From Paenalicyclobacillus cellulosilyticus (lineage in GTDB: Bacteria; Bacillota; Bacilli; Alicyclobacillales; Alicyclobacillaceae), in contig NZ_BMOY01000005.1 of assembly GCF_014647315.1 (NCBI RefSeq), positions 39,285 through 103,284 on the forward strand: a DNA stretch of 64,000 nt, given 5' to 3'. Of the stretch, positions 10,964-19,090 are shown in pieces. Below the pieces are notes generated by a model. That model was given only the letters and a program-made list of their open reading frames with translations. It did no database searches and was not told where the DNA came from. How positions within the stretch are numbered: the first letter of the stretch is position 1; every line of letters begins with the position of its first letter. The position numbers and the translations under genes were made by a program.

Positions 10964-11734
10964 GTGAACATCCTGGTGTGCGTCAAACAGACGTTCGACA
11001 CAGAGGAGCGGATTGTGATTGAAGACGGCATCATCCAAGAAGAGGGTGTCCGGTTCGTCGTCAACCCATACGACGAGTACGCCATCGAAGAAGCCATCCG
11101 GCTCAAGGAAGCGCACGGGGGCGAGGTGACGGTGGTTTCCGTCGGCCCGGAGCGGGCGGAGGAGGCGCTGCGCACGGCGTTGGCGATGGGCGCGGACGAG
11201 GCCATCCTCGTCGACGACCCGCGCGCGCGCGCCGACGAAGCGGCGGTCGCCACGGTGTTGGCGGCGGTGGCGCGGCAAAAGCCGTACGACCTCATCCTGG
11301 CGGGAAATTACGCGGTGGACGACGGGTCCGGCCAGGTGGCCATCCGCCTGGCGGAGTTGCTCGGTTGGCCGTATGTGGCGACGGTCATCCGGCTCATGGT
11401 CGCGGACGGCCGCGCCACGGCCCATCGGGACGCCGAAGGGGATATCGAGGTGGTGGCGGCGCCGCTGCCGCTCGTCATCACGGCGCAACAAGGATTGAAT
11501 GAACCGCGCTATCCATCGCTCCTCGGCATTCGCCGGGCGGCGAAGAAGCCCATCGCCCGCCTCAGGCTGTCCGACCTGGGGTTGGCGGCGACGGATGTGG
11601 CTCCGTACACCGAGGTCGTCGCGACGTTCGCCCCGCCTGCCAAACAACCTGGCCGCATCTTGTCGGGCACGCTCGACGAGCAGGTCGCGGCGCTGGTCGA
11701 CGCCCTCTGCCGTGTGGAACGCGTCGTGTCCTGA
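10964..11734 (+). CDS. etfB: Electron transfer flavoprotein beta subunit
   Basis: Cytoplasmic half of the FAD/AMP electron carrier between acyl-CoA dehydrogenases and the quinone pool. The 256 residues show NILVCVKQTFDTEERI at the start, VNPYDEYAIEEAIRLKE, and the AMP-binding region ILAGNYAVDDGSGQVAIRLAE. The frame is open upstream, but GTG 10964 starts at the conserved position and has GGGAAGGGG nine bases before it. etfA follows after 28 bases. No acyl-CoA dehydrogenase is adjacent, so the electron donors are encoded elsewhere. Confidence 0.97.
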   Translation: MNILVCVKQTFDTEERIVIEDGIIQEEGVRFVVNPYDEYAIEEAIRLKEAHGGEVTVVSVGPERAEEALRTALAMGADEAILVDDPRARADEAAVATVLAAVARQKPYDLILAGNYAVDDGSGQVAIRLAELLGWPYVATVIRLMVADGRATAHRDAEGDIEVVAAPLPLVITAQQGLNEPRYPSLLGIRRAAKKPIARLRLSDLGLAATDVAPYTEVVATFAPPAKQPGRILSGTLDEQVAALVDALCRVERVVS

Positions 11735-11762
11735 GAGAATGCCGGGAGAGGAGGACCTGACG

Positions 11763-12743
11763 ATGGCGCGCAACGTGTGGGTGGTGGCGGACATCCGCCA
11801 GCAGAAGTTGCGCCAGGTGACCTTTGACATGCTGGGCGCGGCCCAGCGCATGGCGGAAGGCGGCCGCGTCACCGCCATGCTCATCGGCCACGGCGTGGCG
11901 GAACTGGCGGCAGGTCTTGGCGATCACGGTGCAGACGAGGTGTGGGTGGCCGACGCGCCACAGCTCGCGTCGTTCGTTCCGCGGGCGTATCTGCGTGTGC
12001 TGGCGGAGGCCGCTTCGCGCCAGACTCCGGACGTGGTGCTGTTCGCTCATTCTGCCGTCGGTAAGAGCTTGGCGCCTGCGTTCGCTGTGCGCATCGGCGC
12101 CGGCCAGGTGTCGGACGTGACGAGCATCGACACAGAGGACGGCCGGCTGGTGTTCACCCGGCCCATCTACGCCGGCAAGGCGCTGACGAAGGTGGTGTTC
12201 ATCCGCGGGCCGATGGTGGTGACGGTGCGGCCCAACAACCTGCCGGCGTCCACGGGGGGAGCCGGCAAACCAGGCCGCATCGTACCGCTCGCGGTGCCGC
12301 TGCAACCGGACGACCTGGTGACCCTGGTGCAGGAGGTGGTCCAAAAGACGCGCGCCGGGGCCGACCTGACCGAAGCGAGGGTCATCGTCTCCGGCGGGCG
12401 CGGGGTGCAGAGCGCGGAAGGGTTTCAGCCGCTCTATGAGCTGGCCGAGGTGCTCGGGGGCGCCGTCGGCGCATCGCGCGGTGCTTGTGACGCCGGGTAC
12501 TGCGACTACGCGCTGCAGATTGGCCAGACGGGAAAGACGGTGACGCCCGACCTGTACATCGCATGCGGCATCTCCGGCGCCATTCAGCACATCGCGGGCA
12601 TGTCGGGCAGCAAGGTGATTGTCGCCATCAACAAGGACCCGGAGGCGCCCATCTTTCAGATTGCGGACTATGGGATTGTCGGCGACCTGTTCGAGGTGGT
12701 GCCGCGTCTGACCCAGGCGTTCCGCCAGGTGTTGGGGCGGTAA
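11763..12743 (+). CDS. etfA: Electron transfer flavoprotein alpha subunit
   Basis: FAD-binding partner of EtfB. The 326 residues have the FAD_binding C-terminal domain with GGRGVQSAEGFQPLYELAEV, GASRGACDAGYCDYALQIGQ and the following TGKTVTPDLYIACGISGAIQ, then INKDPEAPIFQIADYGIVGD. ATG 11763 has GAGAGGAGG upstream. The canonical alanine/valine in the family motif is replaced by GACDAGYCDY, containing two cysteines, which is mildly unusual. It ends about 25 bases before the convergent small membrane-protein gene. Confidence 0.97.
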   Translation: MARNVWVVADIRQQKLRQVTFDMLGAAQRMAEGGRVTAMLIGHGVAELAAGLGDHGADEVWVADAPQLASFVPRAYLRVLAEAASRQTPDVVLFAHSAVGKSLAPAFAVRIGAGQVSDVTSIDTEDGRLVFTRPIYAGKALTKVVFIRGPMVVTVRPNNLPASTGGAGKPGRIVPLAVPLQPDDLVTLVQEVVQKTRAGADLTEARVIVSGGRGVQSAEGFQPLYELAEVLGGAVGASRGACDAGYCDYALQIGQTGKTVTPDLYIACGISGAIQHIAGMSGSKVIVAINKDPEAPIFQIADYGIVGDLFEVVPRLTQAFRQVLGR

Positions 12744-12767
12744 CCTGTTCGCGCACGGGCGAAGGCG

Positions 12768-12911
12768 TCACCGCCCGCCCACCCATGCGGTCAGTGCTGC
12801 GGCTGCCTGCGGGGCCCCGGGCACCGCGGGGAACGGCGGTTGTGGCCGAAACGTCTCGATGGCCACGATGATGAGCGCAATCACGAACACGGCCCACATG
12901 ACTTTCTTCAA
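12768..12911 (-). CDS. Small single-pass membrane protein
   Basis: A predicted 47-residue protein, MKKVMWAVFVIALIIVAIET followed by a proline-rich tail. It has one transmembrane segment at residues 5-20. The start is TTG 12911, chosen because AAGGAGGG stands eight bases upstream; in-frame ATGs further upstream overlap that site. Function unknown. The strong ribosome site argues that it is real. Confidence 0.5.
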   Translation of the reverse strand: MKKVMWAVFVIALIIVAIETFRPQPPFPAVPGAPQAAAALTAWVGGR

Positions 12912-13089
12912 ACCGAATGCCCTCCTTTTCATCCGCATCTCATCCGTGCGGCGGACAGCGTTCGCCGGCGGCCGCGGCCGCATCGCGCGGCCGCACCGCT
13001 CCCGCGGACGCCGCCGGATGGATGTACGTGCTGTTTGTTATTGTAACAAACCTGCCGCCAGGGCATAAAACCGGCGGCTTTGCGAGGCG

Positions 13090-13404
13090 ATGGCGATGGA
13101 TCCGCTCGATTGGGTCCACCAGTGGGACGACTACGAGATGGTGATGTATGCCCGGGCGGACGGAGAGGATCCGGGCATCTACATGCAGGTGTCGCAGCGG
13201 CGCCAGGTGGACGGGGCCGAGGAGTGGGAGGTGCTCTACGAACGCAAGCTTGCCGACCTCTATCCAGACCTCCCGGAAGCTCCGGGTTCAGAGGCGTGGG
13301 AAGAGGCGCAGCTGCGCACTCACCTGCACCGCCGCCCGCAACTCGTGGCGGAAGAAAAGGCGTATCTGGCCGCATGGCTGGCGCAAGGCGGGGTGGGATC
13401 ATGA
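13090..13404 (+). CDS. Hypothetical protein, 104 residues
   Basis: Not recognised. A soluble acidic protein rich in Trp, Asp and Glu (DPLDWVHQWDDYEMVMYARA near the start, LVAEEKAYLAAWLAQGG near the end). No motif can be assigned. The ribosome site is weak (TTTGCGAGGCG), and ATG 13096 is an equally possible start. It overlaps the next gene as ATGA, which indicates an operon of two. Confidence 0.65.
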   Translation: MAMDPLDWVHQWDDYEMVMYARADGEDPGIYMQVSQRRQVDGAEEWEVLYERKLADLYPDLPEAPGSEAWEEAQLRTHLHRRPQLVAEEKAYLAAWLAQGGVGS

Positions 13405-13793
13405 GCAAGCGCAAGCGGCCTGCCCGTCGGAGGGATGATGCCGGTCTGGACAAGCCCGCCTATGCGGCGGACGGGGTGGCGTCGCGGGCGCAGGCGGACA
13501 ACCCGGCGGGCATCACCTTCCATGACTTGGTGGGCGAGAGGGTCGCCAAGCAGCTGGAGGATCTGCGGCGGCAAATGGAAGCCGAGGCCACGCCGCGCGG
13601 CCCCGCGCAGGCAAGGCACCGGGACCGGCCTGCCGGACTGCCCGAGCAACAAGCGGCAAAAGGCCGGCCCGCTGCGGCCGGGGCGGACGACGAGCCGTCC
13701 TTCGCCGAGCTGTTCGATCCGAACGACGATGAGGAAGCCTCGTTCGCCGATTTGTTGGCCAACACCAACCTGGACTGGCGCAAGTTCAAGTGA
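13401..13793 (+). CDS. DUF3886/YqkE-like charged protein
   Basis: A 130-residue, highly charged protein. It starts with a basic run (MSKRKRPARRR). Next comes a short helix, GITFHDLVGERVAKQLEDLR. A low-complexity middle follows, and the end is FADLLANTNLDWRKFK. That ending, a leucine-rich helix closed by D-W-R/K-x-F-K, is what I recall for small Bacillus YqkE-like (DUF3886) proteins, so the assignment is by memory of the pattern. A second copy of the motif, PSFAELFDPNDDEEASF, lies just before it. Function unknown. Start ATG 13401 overlaps the upstream stop by four bases. Confidence 0.65.
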   Translation: MSKRKRPARRRDDAGLDKPAYAADGVASRAQADNPAGITFHDLVGERVAKQLEDLRRQMEAEATPRGPAQARHRDRPAGLPEQQAAKGRPAAAGADDEPSFAELFDPNDDEEASFADLLANTNLDWRKFK

Positions 13794-13883
13794 CGGGGAC
13801 ACGGTGCTGCGATGCAGCGCAAAGCGGCCGTCTCCGCCCGCACGGGACGCTCGTGCGCAGCATCCGTGCGACTCACGTGCGAC

Positions 13884-15317
13884 TCAGTCGGCCGGTTCGG
13901 CGCCTACGCTTGGCGCCAGGGTTCGCGGCACCACCCTGGAGAGGGCGTCGACGTCCAGCACGCGGTCGGCGACGGCGGCATCGATGCCGAGCGCCAAACA
14001 CGCGTCGCGCAGGCTCGTGCCGTCGGCGAGCGCGCGTTTGACCACCTGCGCGGCCTGGTCGTAACCGATGGTGGTGTTGAGCGCGGTCGCAAGCGCCAAC
14101 GAGCGCTCCGCGTACGCCCGGCAGCGCGCCGCGTCGGCGCGGATACCCAGCACGCACCGTTCGGTGAAGGCGTCCACGGCGGTGGTGAGGATGGTGATCT
14201 CGTGCAGGAAGTTCGCGGCCATCACGGGCATCATCACGTTCAGTTCCAGCTGTCCCGCGCCGCCCGCCAAGGCGATGGTGGTGTCGCAGCCCTGGACTTG
14301 GTAGGCGACCATGTTCAACATCTCCGCCATCACCGGGTTCACTTTCCCCGGCATGATGGATGACCCAGGCTGCACCGCCGGCAGCTCGATTTCCGCCAGC
14401 CCTGTCCGCGGCCCGGAGGCGAGCAACCGCACATCGTTCGCGATCCGCTGCAACGCCAGGGCCAGGTTGCGCAGCGCGCCGCTGACATAAACCACTTCAT
14501 CCGGATTTTGGTTGAATGCGAACGGGTCCTCCGCCAGGCGGAAGGCAAAACCGGTCTTTTCCGCGACCTTGCGGACCGCCACCTCCGCAAACCCGGGCGG
14601 TGCGTTGATGCCCGTCCCCACCGCGTTGCCACCGAAGCCGAGCCAAAGCAGGTTCGCGGCGGCCTGTTCAATCCAGGCCCGGTGGCGTTCGACATTGTGC
14701 GCCCATGCTCCGAATTCGTCGCCGAGCCGAAGCGGCACGGCGTCCTGCAGGTGGGTGCGCCCGGCCTTCACGATATGGGAGAATTCGGCCGCTTTGCCGC
14801 GCAGCGCCGCCGCCAGGCGGCGCAAGGCGGGATCGAGCCCGTGCGCAAGCAATTCCAATCCGGCGATGTTCATGGCGATATGGAACGTGTCGTTGGTCGA
14901 CTGCGAGCGGTTGACGTCGTCGTTCGGATGGACCAGCCGCACGTCACCGCGCTCACCGCCGAGCAACTCCGCGGCCCGGGCCGCGATGACCTCGTTGGCG
15001 TTCATGTTCTGCGACGTCCCGGCGCCCGCTTGGTACACGTCGACCACAAACCAATCGTCGAGACGCCCGTCCATCACCTCGTCGGCCGCGCGGCAGATGG
15101 CGTCCGCTTTGGCGGGTTCCATCACCCCGAGCTCTTTGTGCGCGGCTGCCGCGGCCCACTTGACGATGCCTTGGGCGCGGATGAACGACCGTGGCAACCT
15201 CAGGTGGCTGATGGGGAAGTTATGCAGGGCGCGCGCGGTCTGCGCCCCGTAATACGCGTCCGCCGGTATGGAGATCTCACCCAAAGCATCCCGGACAATC
15301 CGCTGTGGTCGTTCCAT
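13884..15317 (-). CDS. Aspartase/fumarase superfamily lyase, probably aspartate ammonia-lyase
   Basis: Catalyses either aspartate to fumarate plus ammonia or fumarate hydration. The 477-residue protein carries the superfamily elements: HPNDDVNRSQSTNDTFH, GRTHLQDAVPLRLGDEF and the mobile loop GSSIMPGKVNPVMAE near residues 315-328 with the catalytic serine. Segments such as SGPRTGLAEIELPAVQPGSS and KVNPVMAE resemble aspartases more than class II fumarases, while RTHLQDA and ALNTTIGYD recall fumarases, so the substrate is not settled. Start: ATG 15326 is only two bases from AGAGGGG, so ATG 15317 is preferred. It is divergent from the S9 peptidase. Confidence 0.85.
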   Translation of the reverse strand: MERPQRIVRDALGEISIPADAYYGAQTARALHNFPISHLRLPRSFIRAQGIVKWAAAAAHKELGVMEPAKADAICRAADEVMDGRLDDWFVVDVYQAGAGTSQNMNANEVIAARAAELLGGERGDVRLVHPNDDVNRSQSTNDTFHIAMNIAGLELLAHGLDPALRRLAAALRGKAAEFSHIVKAGRTHLQDAVPLRLGDEFGAWAHNVERHRAWIEQAAANLLWLGFGGNAVGTGINAPPGFAEVAVRKVAEKTGFAFRLAEDPFAFNQNPDEVVYVSGALRNLALALQRIANDVRLLASGPRTGLAEIELPAVQPGSSIMPGKVNPVMAEMLNMVAYQVQGCDTTIALAGGAGQLELNVMMPVMAANFLHEITILTTAVDAFTERCVLGIRADAARCRAYAERSLALATALNTTIGYDQAAQVVKRALADGTSLRDACLALGIDAAVADRVLDVDALSRVVPRTLAPSVGAEPAD

Positions 15318-15510
15318 CTTCCACATCGCCCCTCTTGACCGCCCCGACGTGCGGGGTGTGGTGATGTCTTCCAAATCATGATGAGCCTTCGCGTACCATC
15401 TCATACCCATGCGGCATCGGTTGCGCACCGGCGCTGGCGGCGCTACAGTGGGAAGGGATGTTGGCGAATACGGACCGATGGGGTCGAACACGGGCCAGGG
15501 GGGTGACGCC

Positions 15511-18072
15511 ATGCCATCGCGCTGGACCATTCAAGACCTGCTCAAGATCAAGCTGCCCACCGGGGTGAGCGTGGCGCCGGACGGCAGCGAGTGCGTCTTT
15601 GCGCTGCGGACCCTGGATGAAGACAAAGGGGAGTACCGGACCAAGCTGTGGCGCCTGCCCCTTGTCCCGGATGCGGAACCGGTCCAACTGACGTTTGGCC
15701 CTTGGAACGACACGGATCCGCTCTTCGCGCCGACCGGCAAGGTGATTGCGTTTCTGAGCGACCGGCCCTTGGACGGCTCCGGCGAAGACGAAGACGAAGA
15801 CGCGCCGTCGCAGCGGCTGTTCATCCTGCCGCTTGGCGGCGGGGAGGCGCGTCCCGCGTCCGACAAGCTCGGATTGGTGTACGATTTTGCTTTCGCGCCG
15901 GACGGGGAGAGCATCTTCGTCATCACCGACGCCGAGCGGAGCGAGTTTGAAAAACAGTGGGACAAGGCGCGGTTGGAGCAAAAGCGCGACGAGGTGCACG
16001 AAGAGCGGGTACAAAAGCCCCGCCGCATCTGCCGCGTGTGGTGGGACGAAGGGCGGATCGAGACCGTCTATGCGCGCGACTTTGGTCTCTGCGAACTGGA
16101 CGTCTCCCCGGACGGGCGCCGCATTGTGTTCTCCAGCAACCGTACCGGCTTCGCGAATGACTGGGATCGGATGAACTTGTGGTATCTGGAGGCGCCGCCG
16201 GAGGACGCGGGGGAGCCGGAGCGGGAAGAGGAGCGAGCGCGGTCATGGGTGTGCCGGCCCTTGGTCGAACGACGGGGCGCCTGCCAACACCCCAGGTTTT
16301 CGCCCGACGGCCGCATGGTCGCGTACATCGCGCCGCGCCTCCATCAGGCGGAACTGTCGCAGAGCGACCTGTGGCTGGTCGAGATCCCTTCGAACGGTGC
16401 GGATACGGGCAAAGCGCGAACATGGAACGCCTCGGCGGGCACAGGGTTTGCGGGCGACTTTGCGACGTTCTCCTGGCTGGACCCGGACACGGTGTTGGCG
16501 CAGGCGGAGCTTGGGCTCGCGGCACCGCTCGTCCTCTGTACCGGGTTGCGCCAGGGATATCAGGCATCCCAACCGGCCGCCATCCGCGTCACAGGCTCGG
16601 ACGAGGCGGTTGTCCGCCTGTTGGCGGTGAGCCGGGAGGGGAAGGTCGCGGTGTTCGCCGCGGAGGACGCGTACACGCCGTTCGAGCTCTTTTGTTGGCG
16701 GGCGGACGGAGAGGCGGTGGAGCAGGTCACGCACCTGCAGGAAGAGTGGCGCGACAAGCTCCGGGGCAAGGTGGAAGTCGTCCGCTGGCGCGCGAGCGAC
16801 GGGCTTGCGTTGGAAGGGGTGCTCGTGTTGCCGCCCGATGCCGGCGAGGCAGGCGGGCCATTGCCGCTCCTCGTCGACATTCACGGGGGTCCGGCGTGGC
16901 ACGTGACCAAAGCGTTCCATCAGTACCTGAACTGGCACTGGCTGGCCGGGCTCGGCTACGCTGTGTTCGCGCCCAACTACCGGGGCGGTGTGGGCTATGG
17001 CCAAGCGTTTATCTCCGCCAGCCGGTTCGACCTGGGCGGAGGTGACTACCGCGACATCATGGCCGGACTGGACGCGCTGCTCGCGACCGGCCGCTTCGAT
17101 CCCGGCCGCCTCGGCATCACCGGGGCCAGCTACGGCGGTTACATGACCAACTGGATCATCAGCCAGGACAGCCGCTTCCGTGCCGCCGTGTCGGAGTTTG
17201 GCATCTGGAATCTGTTCACCGATTTCGGCTGCTCGACGACCCGCGGCTGGGAGGTGATGTACCTCGGGCGGTATTGGGAGAACGAGGCGCTCTACTGGCA
17301 GCGTTCGCCTGCGCGGTACGTGGCCCGCATCGTGACGCCGGTGCTCATCATCCATGGCGACGCGGACGACAACACCTTCATCGCCAACGCCAAAGAGATG
17401 TACAACGCGTTGCTCGAGGCCGGCAAGACGGTCGAGTTCATCCACTATCCGCGGGAAGGGCACGGCATTGAAGAGCCGCGGCACCGCGAGGACGAGCTGC
17501 GGCGGATTGCCCGCTGGTTCCAACACCACATTCCGACCCACCGCACGCCGCGGCCTGTACCGCCCGGGGTGTGGCATGAATTGGAAGGGCACGGCGCGCG
17601 CTTGCGGGTGGTGCGCGCCGAATGGACCGATGCGTACAAAGCGCACAGCGAGCAGCTGCAGGGCGCCATCGCCGTGGAGTTGGAGTGGACGGAGGGTGCA
17701 TCCGCACCCGAACCGTTCGCCGTCCGGTTCGGCGCGCCGGCTGACAACAATGTCTTCTTGATCTGGGCAGGTCCAGACCCGCATCCTCGCCCGTCGGTTC
17801 TCGCCGACACCGCCGTACCCCCCGTGGGGTGTGCATGGCCAAAGACCGGTGCGGTGGCCACGGGCACATTGACCATCAAGGCGGTGGGACGGGGCCGCAT
17901 CGTGCTCTTGTTCCCCGACACGCTGCGGGCGTTGGGCGACTGGGCAGCCTGCCGCCTGCGCGTGGGCGAGGCGGTGTTTCTCCTGCCTGAGCCGGACGGG
18001 ACATCTTTTTCTGCCGAACCGGGCGCGTGCTCCCCGACGGTGCAGCCGGAGGACGGGGGCGGGCAAACCTGA
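15511..18072 (+). CDS. S9 family (prolyl oligopeptidase-type) serine peptidase with extra C-terminal domain
   Basis: A cytoplasmic peptidase of the acylaminoacyl-peptidase group, 853 residues. Residues 1-400 contain beta-propeller blades (for example VSVAPDGSECVFALR and LDVSPDGRRIVFSSNRTGF). The alpha/beta-hydrolase domain has the triad Ser540 (GASYGGYM), Asp619 (HGDADDN) and His651 (REGHGIEEPRH). Members usually end some 30 residues after the histidine, but this one continues about 170 residues more as a beta-rich segment (WHELEGHGARLRVVRAEW ... GRIVLLFPDTLRALGDWA). The start ATG 15511 begins the conserved WTIQDLLKIKLPTGV. The inositol-phosphatase gene follows after 11 bases. Confidence 0.95.
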   Translation: MPSRWTIQDLLKIKLPTGVSVAPDGSECVFALRTLDEDKGEYRTKLWRLPLVPDAEPVQLTFGPWNDTDPLFAPTGKVIAFLSDRPLDGSGEDEDEDAPSQRLFILPLGGGEARPASDKLGLVYDFAFAPDGESIFVITDAERSEFEKQWDKARLEQKRDEVHEERVQKPRRICRVWWDEGRIETVYARDFGLCELDVSPDGRRIVFSSNRTGFANDWDRMNLWYLEAPPEDAGEPEREEERARSWVCRPLVERRGACQHPRFSPDGRMVAYIAPRLHQAELSQSDLWLVEIPSNGADTGKARTWNASAGTGFAGDFATFSWLDPDTVLAQAELGLAAPLVLCTGLRQGYQASQPAAIRVTGSDEAVVRLLAVSREGKVAVFAAEDAYTPFELFCWRADGEAVEQVTHLQEEWRDKLRGKVEVVRWRASDGLALEGVLVLPPDAGEAGGPLPLLVDIHGGPAWHVTKAFHQYLNWHWLAGLGYAVFAPNYRGGVGYGQAFISASRFDLGGGDYRDIMAGLDALLATGRFDPGRLGITGASYGGYMTNWIISQDSRFRAAVSEFGIWNLFTDFGCSTTRGWEVMYLGRYWENEALYWQRSPARYVARIVTPVLIIHGDADDNTFIANAKEMYNALLEAGKTVEFIHYPREGHGIEEPRHREDELRRIARWFQHHIPTHRTPRPVPPGVWHELEGHGARLRVVRAEWTDAYKAHSEQLQGAIAVELEWTEGASAPEPFAVRFGAPADNNVFLIWAGPDPHPRPSVLADTAVPPVGCAWPKTGAVATGTLTIKAVGRGRIVLLFPDTLRALGDWAACRLRVGEAVFLLPEPDGTSFSAEPGACSPTVQPEDGGGQT

Positions 18073-18083
18073 GGAAAGGGAGG

Positions 18084-19010
18084 ATGGCATTGCAATCCAT
18101 CGATCGCGACGTATGGGTGCCTGTCGTCGCCGTGCGGGCGGCGCTCGCCGCCGGCGATTACTTTCGATCCCGCTTGGACACAAAGCTCGAAGTGAAGACC
18201 AAGTCATCGCCTTCCGACCTCGTGACCGACGTCGATCCGGAGTGCGAGCGGCGGATCCGCGCGACCATCCACGCGTGTTTTCCGGATGACGAGGTGCTCG
18301 GTGAGGAATCGACCGCCCCGGGCATGGAGGCGTCGCTCGCCGCTGCGCAAGCGGTGGCGGATGCCCCCCGTTTGTGGGTGGTCGATCCGCTCGACGGCAC
18401 CACCAACTTTGTCTACGGCATGCCGCTCTCCGCGGTCTCCATCGCCTACGCCGAGCACGGCGAGGTACAATGCGGGGTGGTGTACGACCCGTACCGTGGT
18501 GAGGTGTTCTTGGCGCAGCGCGGCACCGGCGCCTGGCGCCTGACAGCGGGTGAGGCGGCGCAGTGGTGTGCGGCAGAGACGCCCGTATCGCTCGCGGAAG
18601 CGGCCGCGCGTTGGCTGCGCTTGCGCGCAAGCACAGAGGCGTCGCTCGCGGGCGCCATCGTCGCGACCGGTTTTCCCTCACGCCAGGCGGCGCGGGATCA
18701 GACGCTCACCGCCGGCATGCGGCTCACCGGACGGGTGAAGAACCTGCGCGCCCTGGGCAGCGCGGCGCTGCACCTGGCGTATGTCGCGGCGGGACGTTTG
18801 GACGCGTTCTGGGAATACGACCTCAATGCGTGGGACCTGGCCGCCGGGGTTTGTTTGGTGACGGAGGCAGGGGGCCATGTGCAACAGATTGGGGGCGGGA
18901 CGTATCACCTTGCCGCACGTGATATTCTAGTCTGTGGAAGGCCCGAGCTCGCACAGGCATTGGATGCCGCCCTCCGCGGCGAAGAAGACGGTCGTCCCGG
19001 GGCGTGGTGA
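18084..19010 (+). CDS. Inositol monophosphatase family protein
   Basis: Magnesium-dependent phosphatase of the IMPase/FBPase/CysQ superfamily, 308 residues. It has the metal motif DPLDGTTNFVYGMPLSAVS, an upstream GEES motif (EVLGEESTAP), the substrate segment PYRGEVFLAQRGTGAW and the C-terminal WDLAAGVCLVTEAGG, which gives the last metal aspartate. The exact substrate (inositol phosphate, 3-prime-phosphoadenosine phosphate or a sugar phosphate) cannot be read. AAGGGAGG touches ATG 18084 directly, so the TTG six bases later (18090) may be the real start. Its last codons lie in an exact 18-base tandem duplication. Confidence 0.92.
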   Translation: MALQSIDRDVWVPVVAVRAALAAGDYFRSRLDTKLEVKTKSSPSDLVTDVDPECERRIRATIHACFPDDEVLGEESTAPGMEASLAAAQAVADAPRLWVVDPLDGTTNFVYGMPLSAVSIAYAEHGEVQCGVVYDPYRGEVFLAQRGTGAWRLTAGEAAQWCAAETPVSLAEAAARWLRLRASTEASLAGAIVATGFPSRQAARDQTLTAGMRLTGRVKNLRALGSAALHLAYVAAGRLDAFWEYDLNAWDLAAGVCLVTEAGGHVQQIGGGTYHLAARDILVCGRPELAQALDAALRGEEDGRPGAW

Positions 19011-19034
19011 ACGCCTGGGGCGTGGTGAACGCCT
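18999..19034 (+). repeat. Exact 18-base tandem duplication over a stop codon
   Basis: Unit GGGGCGTGGTGAACGCCT occurs at 18999-19016 and again at 19017-19034. The first copy holds the TGA stop of the inositol-phosphatase gene (19008-19010). Confidence 0.95.
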
Positions 19035-19090
19035 GATGCCGCGGCGCGGCAAGCGCGGCGGGCGAGCGGAAGGATTGGGAAGGGGCGTTC

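Noticed and set aside
13401..13793. Membrane or secreted protein
   Set aside because: The protein is highly charged throughout with no hydrophobic segment.
13884..15317. Class II fumarase (fumC) as the name of the lyase
   Set aside because: SGPRTGLAEI and KVNPVMAE are closer to aspartases as I recall them. The call is left at superfamily level with aspartase preferred.
16243..18681. Minus-strand frame of over 800 codons across the S9 peptidase
   Set aside because: Arg- and Pro-rich shadow of the peptidase and inositol-phosphatase genes, which carry intact active-site motifs on the plus strand.
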